Part shown: piece by piece, positions 7,084 to 11,231 of the stretch
Layout of the letters: every line of letters begins with the position of its first letter
Position numbering within the stretch: position 1 is the stretch's first letter
Source of the DNA: JAKORR01 sp964608495
GTDB taxonomy: Bacteria > Armatimonadota > Zipacnadia > Zipacnadales > FEN-943
Assembly (NCBI GenBank): GCA_964608495.1
Contig: CAZSOQ010000175.1
Location: 1 to 11,231, forward strand
Direction: 5' to 3'
DNA length: 11,231 bases
The notes under the pieces: generated by a model
What the model was told of the DNA's origin: nothing
Databases searched by the model: none
Seen by the model: the letters and a program-made list of their open reading frames with translations, nothing else
Program-made: the position numbers and the translations under genes

Positions 7084-8592
7084 CTATCCTCCTGGCCGCG
7101 CGGGTGCAGGCTTCGCGGGCTTGGCCGGTGGCCTGGTGCCCGAGGTGGGCTTCGCTCCGGCCGTGGGGTTCGCCCCGGCAGCGGGCGCGGCTCCCGGCGG
7201 CGGCGGGCCGGTGCCGGACCACGGAGCCCCCGGAGCCTGAGGTCCGACGCGCACGATTCGCGTCTCCGGCGCGTAGACGTCCGTGTGCAGCACTTCCTTC
7301 TTCAGCACCTGGCCGCCGCGGCGGATCGTGCGGGCGAGGGTGACCTGCGTGCCGTTGCGGCCGGGCTTCTCAATCTTCCTCTCGCCCGGCTTCAGGGTCG
7401 GGTCGAGGACTTCCTTTTCCTGGCGGGGGACGCTCTTGAACCCGCTCCGGGCCAGCTCCACCTCGTAGTCGTCCTCGTGGTTGCCGAGCAGGCGAGCCCG
7501 CATCCGGCTCTCGTCGGCGGTGACCAGCAGCAGCACCGGGTGCTTGAGGTCGTTGCGGAACTTCAGGTCCGCGCCGCCCCAGGAGATGGTCGCGTCGCGC
7601 CCGGCCGGAGTGTAGGCTATGGGACGCGAGTGATGGTGCCTCTCGGTGACCCTCATTCCCGCCAGGAGCACGACGTTGTAGAGGGTCGTGGCGATCTGGC
7701 ACACCCCGCCGCCGGGCGTGGGCACCAGCTCGCCGTTCACGATCGTCGGGGCGTGCTTGAACCCCCGATCGGTGCTCCGCGGGCCCAGTCGCTGGTTGAG
7801 CGAGAACCCCTGGCCGGGCAGCAGCACGGTTTCGTTGAGCAAGGACGCCCCGAGCTGCAGGTTCTCCGTCCGGTTACGCTCGCCGGAGCTGAAGGACGTG
7901 GCGTAGGAGGCCAGCACGGTGTCGAAGCCCCTGAGGTCATCGGCCACGATCGCGGGCTTGGCTGTCCTCACCACGATCTCGGCCTTCTCCAATCGCGGAT
8001 CAGCCAGCGCCTTCCGCAGCGTCCCTACCGACGCGTCCAGGTCGAGCTTCACGCCGAGCTTCTCCGGGATCACCTCGACCCCGTCTTCCTGGACCCTCAC
8101 CCGCGCATCCCTGGGCGCGCGGTCCACCTTCAGGGACAGCTCCTCGAGGGCTTCGCGCAGCCGCCGGGTGTCGGCGCTGCAGGTGACCCTGAGATCAGCC
8201 CTGGCCCTGCGGCCGCGCAGGCGCTCAAGCACGGCCTGCCAGATGGCGCCGGTCCTGCCCACCATCCCGGCGCAGCGGACGGCCTGGTCCACGTCGAGCC
8301 GGCAGCCGAGGTCCTTGCGGCTGAGGGAAGCGCTGCCGTCGGGCCAGGTGAGCAGAACCGCCGCGGGCAGACCGCCTCCCCACTCCCGCAGCACCTTGGC
8401 CTGAGCCTCGACAGGCCGCAGGCCCGCCACATCTACGCCCTCGATGAAGACGTTGGGGGCGATAAGCTCGCCGGCGCGGAATCGGTAGGTTGCCCAGCCG
8501 GCAAGGCCGAGAGCGACTAGGAGCACTGCCAGCGCCGCGGCTGTCGCCCAGATCCCCGCAGCCCCTATCTTCCGTTTCTTCGTTGAGACCAT
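7084..8592 (-). CDS. VanW family protein with G5 domain and Pro/Ala-rich tail
   Basis: This is a 502-residue membrane-anchored cell-envelope protein. It starts with MVSTKKRK and one membrane helix (about 11-31), basic residues staying inside, so the rest is outside. Residues about 40-225 resemble the peptidoglycan-binding-like region found before VanW domains (FIEGVDVAGL, then DLGCRLDVDQAV). The VanW domain spans about 225-385, with the signature PGGGVCQIATTLYN (C298) and the histidine cluster RHHHSRP (H319-H321). A G5-like domain follows at about 395-450 (LKPGERKIEKPG, then RTIRRGGQVLKKEVL). The tail (450-502) holds six-residue repeats of the type PTAGAK. The VanW role is unknown even in vancomycin clusters; G5 domains are linked to cell-wall sugar binding. 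The ATG at 8592 is inside the end of cysE (28-base overlap), and a GGAGG lies 13 bases upstream. Longer in-frame readings only translate cysE DNA in another frame. There are no other van genes here, so resistance is not implied. Confidence 0.9.
   Translation of the reverse strand: MVSTKKRKIGAAGIWATAAALAVLLVALGLAGWATYRFRAGELIAPNVFIEGVDVAGLRPVEAQAKVLREWGGGLPAAVLLTWPDGSASLSRKDLGCRLDVDQAVRCAGMVGRTGAIWQAVLERLRGRRARADLRVTCSADTRRLREALEELSLKVDRAPRDARVRVQEDGVEVIPEKLGVKLDLDASVGTLRKALADPRLEKAEIVVRTAKPAIVADDLRGFDTVLASYATSFSSGERNRTENLQLGASLLNETVLLPGQGFSLNQRLGPRSTDRGFKHAPTIVNGELVPTPGGGVCQIATTLYNVVLLAGMRVTERHHHSRPIAYTPAGRDATISWGGADLKFRNDLKHPVLLLVTADESRMRARLLGNHEDDYEVELARSGFKSVPRQEKEVLDPTLKPGERKIEKPGRNGTQVTLARTIRRGGQVLKKEVLHTDVYAPETRIVRVGPQAPGAPWSGTGPPPPGAAPAAGANPTAGAKPTSGTRPPAKPAKPAPARPGG
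7088..7093 (-). promoter_or_regulatory. Ribosome binding site of the small membrane protein gene
   Basis: A full AGGAGG overlaps the last codons of the VanW gene and lies 10 bases before the ATG at 7077. It is the main reason to accept so short a gene as real, and it indicates cotranscription with the VanW gene. Confidence 0.7.
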
Positions 8593-9392
8593 CTCTGAAC
8601 AGCGACCTCCGCGGAGAGTCCCTCCGCGCGTGCGTCGAGCTCCGCCAGTCGGGCATGCAGGTGCGGAGGCGGACAGGTGGCCTCGCCGCCCTCCGCCATG
8701 GCCTCGGGCGCCGGTTCCGGGGGACGCGAAAGCGCCATCTTGGCCCGCGCCCGCTCCACCAGACGCTGGGTGTCCGCAAGCTGCTGCTCGAGCCTCTGCA
8801 CCCTGAGCATCAGGCAATCCACGGTCGGGTCGGTCGCGCGCGGGAGCTGGTCGTGCCTGAAGTCGTAGACCCGCCGGCCCTCGCGCTTGACGACATAGGC
8901 CTTCGTGCCGACCACCGTGCAGTTGGGGGGCACCGATTCCAGCACCACGGCCCCCGCGCCGATGACCGAGCCGCGGCCGATGGTGAAGCTGCCGAGCACC
9001 TGCGCGTGGGCGCCCACCAGCACATCGTCCTCGATCGTCGGGTGGCGCTTGCCGCGCTCCTTGCCCGTGCCGCCCAGGGTCACGCCCTGGAACAGCGTCA
9101 CATTGTCGCCCACTTCGGCGGTCTCGCCGATGACGGTGCCGGTGCCGTGGTCAATGAAGAAGCCCTTGCCGATGGTCGCCCCGGGGTGGATCTCGATGCC
9201 GGTGACCATTTTGGCCCACTGGGACCCCAGTCTGGCGAGGAGCTTCAGGCCGTGGGTCCACAGCCAGTGGTTGATGCGGTGGGCGATGATGGCGTGGAGG
9301 CCCGAGTAGCACAGCACGATCTCGAGATAGGAGCGCGCGGCCGGGTCCCGCTCCTTGGCGGCCTTGATGTCGTCAACTATCGCTCTCAGCAT
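8565..9392 (-). CDS. cysE: Serine O-acetyltransferase (EpsC type)
   Basis: This 275-residue enzyme transfers acetyl from acetyl-CoA to L-serine, giving O-acetylserine for cysteine synthesis. Residues 1-60 form a short helical domain, as in the EpsC form rather than the longer E. coli form. The left-handed beta-helix runs from about 62 to 165, with TGIEIHPGATIG (E67 at the place of E. coli Asp143), IDHGTG with the catalytic H82, VTLGGTGKERGKRHP for CoA and substrate binding, and VIGAGAVVL. Residues about 190-220 form a coiled-coil helix (MLRVQRLEQQLADTQRLVE). An unusual polar extension to 275 follows, rich in A, E and P, and it encodes the DNA where the next gene starts. The start ATG has GAGGTG 8 bases upstream. 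It is the first gene of the cysE-VanW-small protein operon. No cysK is seen in the window. Confidence 0.93.
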   Translation of the reverse strand: MLRAIVDDIKAAKERDPAARSYLEIVLCYSGLHAIIAHRINHWLWTHGLKLLARLGSQWAKMVTGIEIHPGATIGKGFFIDHGTGTVIGETAEVGDNVTLFQGVTLGGTGKERGKRHPTIEDDVLVGAHAQVLGSFTIGRGSVIGAGAVVLESVPPNCTVVGTKAYVVKREGRRVYDFRHDQLPRATDPTVDCLMLRVQRLEQQLADTQRLVERARAKMALSRPPEPAPEAMAEGGEATCPPPHLHARLAELDARAEGLSAEVAVQRWSQRRNGR

Positions 9393-9460
9393 CAGCCCTC
9401 ACCTCTTGAGGCCCCGGGCGTAGTGGTATCGCGGCATGGCCGGAGGCCCTGGGGGCAGGC

Positions 9461-9474
9461 ATATAACCAGGTTA
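9461..9474 (-). promoter_or_regulatory. AT-rich promoter-like spot with an 11-bp dyad upstream of cysE
   Basis: In a GC-rich 214-base gap, the minus strand reads TAACCTGGTTATATG. TATATG is a possible -10 about 70 bases before the cysE start. It partly overlaps a perfect dyad, TAACC-A-GGTTA on the plus strand (9464-9474), which could be an operator. No good -35 is visible. The rest of the gap (9393-9606) holds no gene that I can support. Confidence 0.3.
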
Positions 9475-9581
9475 CCCTAAGGCGACCCCTTCCGCAACAT
9501 GCAGCGACGGCCCGCGTCGGAGGCGTGTCCCAGAGGTGACGGCTGTGTCGCGCGGTCGGGCAGCCAGGGCCTCTAGCCACC

Positions 9582-9605
9582 CCGCCTGGCGGACGGCCCG
9601 CCGTC
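9582..9605. repeat. Two abutting inverted repeats after the zinc-ribbon gene
   Basis: CCGCC-T-GGCGG (9582-9592) and GACGGC-CC-GCCGTC (9592-9605) lie directly downstream of the zinc-ribbon stop at 9607. Either can fold into a GC hairpin and could slow or end transcription. No T-run follows, so a terminator role is only suggested. Confidence 0.3.
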
Positions 9606-9606
9606 G

Positions 9607-10137
9607 TCAGTCCGGCGGCAGGAAGATCTCCGCCCCGCAGTACGGGCAACGGATGACGCCCTTGCCTGCCAGCTCCAACTGGCCGCCGCAGTTGGGGCAC
9701 TGATTCTTCTCCGACAGCGCCTGCGCGTCCGCTGAGTATAGCCGCTGATCCTTCCAGTTGACATACCCGGAGAGCAGATTCTTGCCCGCGATCCGGTATA
9801 CGGCCGCCTGCAGGCTGTCCAGGTCCGTGTGGAGCTCGGCGGCGAGCTGGGGCAGGTAGAGCTGGCCGCGGGCTTCCAGGCGCTCGAGGATGCCCCTCTC
9901 CAGCGCGATGTCGGCCATCTCGCGGGAGCGCTTGAGGCCCATGCGCAGGAGAATGCCGGCTCCGACGAAGAGCGCCAGGGCCGGCATGAAGGCAAAGACC
10001 CCAAGGCCCAGCGCGGTCGCGGCGGCATCAATCTTGCCCTCCGACCGCGCCGCGAGCACGAACCCACCCACCGCCACCAACCACCCGATGCCCAGCACCA
10101 GCAGCCCGATGGCGCACATCAGCGGCTTGTTCGTCAA
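9607..10137 (-). CDS. Small membrane protein with winged-helix-like segment and zinc ribbon
   Basis: This is a 176-residue protein. Two hydrophobic helices (about 8-30 and 41-65) form a hairpin in the membrane. Residues about 72-135 look like a winged helix: ALERGILERLEARGQLYLPQLAAEL, a second helix LDSLQAAVYRI, then the wing-like GYVNWKDQRLYS. The C-terminus is a zinc ribbon with C147-P-N-C150 and C164-P-Y-C167. All four Cys are present. The start is a TTG at 10137, chosen because AAGGAAG (10147-10153) is 9 bases upstream; the first in-frame ATG is at 10119, within the first helix. The winged helix and ribbon would lie in the cytoplasm. The layout suggests a membrane-bound regulator or a protein-protein adaptor, but I do not recognise a characterised family. 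It has its own promoter and is separated from cysE by 214 bases. Confidence 0.85.
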   Translation of the reverse strand: MTNKPLMCAIGLLVLGIGWLVAVGGFVLAARSEGKIDAAATALGLGVFAFMPALALFVGAGILLRMGLKRSREMADIALERGILERLEARGQLYLPQLAAELHTDLDSLQAAVYRIAGKNLLSGYVNWKDQRLYSADAQALSEKNQCPNCGGQLELAGKGVIRCPYCGAEIFLPPD

Positions 10138-10235
10138 CTCGTGCCACTTCCTTGCCCGGCGACGCCGGCGCCCCCGTGAGAAGGCACTGCTGGCAGCCGC
10201 AGGGCGGACCTTGTCCCCTTTCGCCCCCTTCGTGC

Positions 10236-10244
10236 ATTATACCA
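10236..10244 (-). promoter_or_regulatory. Extended -10 promoter for the zinc-ribbon gene
   Basis: The minus strand reads TGGTATAAT, a perfect extended -10 (TGnTATAAT), which is rare in DNA this GC-rich. It would start transcription near 10229, leaving about 90 bases of leader before the TTG at 10137. No TTGACA-like -35 is seen, which extended -10 promoters can tolerate. The same AT-rich spot reads CATTAT/TTATAC on the plus strand and might also serve obg, with a weak TTGTCC at 10211. Confidence 0.5.
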
Positions 10245-10339
10245 TCGCGATGCCGGGCGCTGCTTGGCGGCGCGGCGGCAGACCGCGACTCACGGCGATG
10301 GACGGCGGGGCCGGCCTCGCGATCCAGGGGCGCAGAGCC

Positions 10340-11231
10340 ATGCCCGAAGGCAGCCAATTCGTGGACGAGGCGGTGTTGCACGCCGCCGCCGGCAAGGGCG
10401 GCGACGGGTGCGTGTCCTTCCGGCGCGAGAAGTACGTGCCCAAGGGCGGACCCGCCGGCGGCACCGGCGGCCGCGGCGGCAACGTCTACTTCGTCGCTGA
10501 TCCCCACCTGCACACGCTGCTGGACTTCAGGTACCGCGACCACTTCCGTGCCGGTGCGGGCGTCAGGGGCGGGACCAGTGACAGGACGGGCGCTCGCGGC
10601 GACGACTGTGAGATCCCCGTGCCGGTCGGCACCGAGATCCGCGACGCAGACACGGACGAGCTCATCGCCGACTTTGTGGTGCCGGGCCAGCGCCTGCTGG
10701 CGGCCCGCGGCGGCGCCGGGGGCAAGGGCAATGCCTCCTTCGCCACGCCCACCCGACAAGCCCCGCGCTACGCCGAGCTGGGCCTGCCCGGAGAGGAACG
10801 TCGCCTGCGGCTGGTGCTGAAGCTGCTGGCCGACGTGGGGCTGGTGGGCATGCCCAACGCGGGCAAGTCCACGCTGATCAGCCACGTCAGCGCGGCCCGC
10901 CCCAAGATCGCGCCCTATCCCTTCACGACGCTGCAGCCCAACCTGGGCGTGGTGGCCGCGGCGGACCGCAGCTTCGTCATCGCGGACCTGCCCGGCCTCA
11001 TCGAGGGAGCCCACGAGGGCGTCGGCCTGGGCCACCGGTTCCTCCGCCACGTCGAACGCACCCGGGTCATCGTACACCTGCTCGACGCGGGGGCGGTCGA
11101 GAGGGACCTGGTCGAGGACTTCGACACCATACAGCGCGAGCTGAGCCTGTACAGCCGCGAGCTGGCCGAACTGCCCCAGCTCGTCGCCATCAACAAGATG
11201 GACCTCACCGGCGCGCGGGAACGGGCCGAGG
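10340..11231 (+). CDS. obg: Obg GTPase, 3' end missing
   Basis: 297 residues are visible and the C-terminus is cut by the right edge. Obg (CgtA) is an essential GTPase that binds the 50S ribosomal subunit and links assembly to stress. The glycine-rich Obg fold is at 5-160 (FVDEAVLHAAAGKGGDGCVSFRREKYVPKGG). The GTPase domain starts near 162: G1 GMPNAGKST (170-178), the switch I region PYPFTTLQPNLG, G3 DLPGL (216-220) and G4 NKMD (285-288). The usual GGPDGGDGG motif reads GGPAGGTGG here (A39, T42). The ATG at 10340 matches the family start, with AGGGG nine bases upstream; in-frame ATGs at 10250 and 10298 would add 30 or 14 Gly/Arg-rich residues and lack ribosome binding sites. The L21 and L27 genes that often precede obg are absent; instead it is divergent from the zinc-ribbon gene. 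Confidence 0.96.
   Translation, partial: MPEGSQFVDEAVLHAAAGKGGDGCVSFRREKYVPKGGPAGGTGGRGGNVYFVADPHLHTLLDFRYRDHFRAGAGVRGGTSDRTGARGDDCEIPVPVGTEIRDADTDELIADFVVPGQRLLAARGGAGGKGNASFATPTRQAPRYAELGLPGEERRLRLVLKLLADVGLVGMPNAGKSTLISHVSAARPKIAPYPFTTLQPNLGVVAAADRSFVIADLPGLIEGAHEGVGLGHRFLRHVERTRVIVHLLDAGAVERDLVEDFDTIQRELSLYSRELAELPQLVAINKMDLTGARERAE

Noticed and set aside
7084..8592. Vancomycin resistance function for the VanW gene
   Set aside because: VanW domains are widespread outside resistance clusters and no vanHAX or vanRS genes are present in the window.
8593..8817. 75-codon N-terminal extension of the VanW gene
   Set aside because: The extra residues come from cysE DNA in another frame and would put a Gly/Arg-rich stretch before the basic, membrane-helix start at MVSTKKRK.
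10250..10339. Upstream ATGs (10250, 10298) for obg
   Set aside because: The added residues do not resemble Obg N-termini and neither ATG has a ribosome binding site.

Overview
The window is GC-rich bacterial chromosomal DNA with long coding regions, mostly tight gene junctions and no sign of phage, transposons, CRISPR or stable RNA genes. The mix of genes (a large secreted DUF4091/GH123-like protein with a CBM9-like domain, a secreted CARDB protein, an EpsC-type CysE, a VanW protein with a G5 domain, and Obg) suggests an environmental lineage such as Armatimonadota or a Planctomycetota-like candidate phylum. That placement is an inference from gene content and is weak.

Left part (1-5176, minus strand): two secreted proteins form an operon with an 8-base overlap. 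The first is a DUF4091 protein with a CBM9-like N-terminus. The second runs off the left edge and has a barrel-like region and a CARDB domain. Transcribed divergently across a 314-base gap is an enolase-superfamily enzyme (5491-6840) with a full set of MLE-subgroup catalytic residues. Together they look like a carbohydrate or acid-sugar catabolic locus, but no substrate can be read from the sequence.

Centre (6856-9392, minus strand): a compact operon cysE - VanW/G5 protein - very small membrane protein. The small gene had been easy to miss. It starts 6 bases after the VanW stop behind a perfect AGGAGG, encodes one membrane helix, and reaches an in-frame TGA after 34 codons. The frame then stays open for 38 more codons to a TAG. 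A cysteine follows five residues after the TGA, and a GC-rich hairpin sits where a bacterial SECIS element should be. I read it as a candidate selenoprotein of 73 residues with the motif T-U-L-S-K-T-C. This is the most interesting item in the window.

Right part (9607-11231): a small membrane protein with a winged-helix-like segment and a C-terminal zinc ribbon (minus strand, TTG start, consensus extended -10 promoter), divergent from the GTPase gene obg (plus strand, cut by the right edge).
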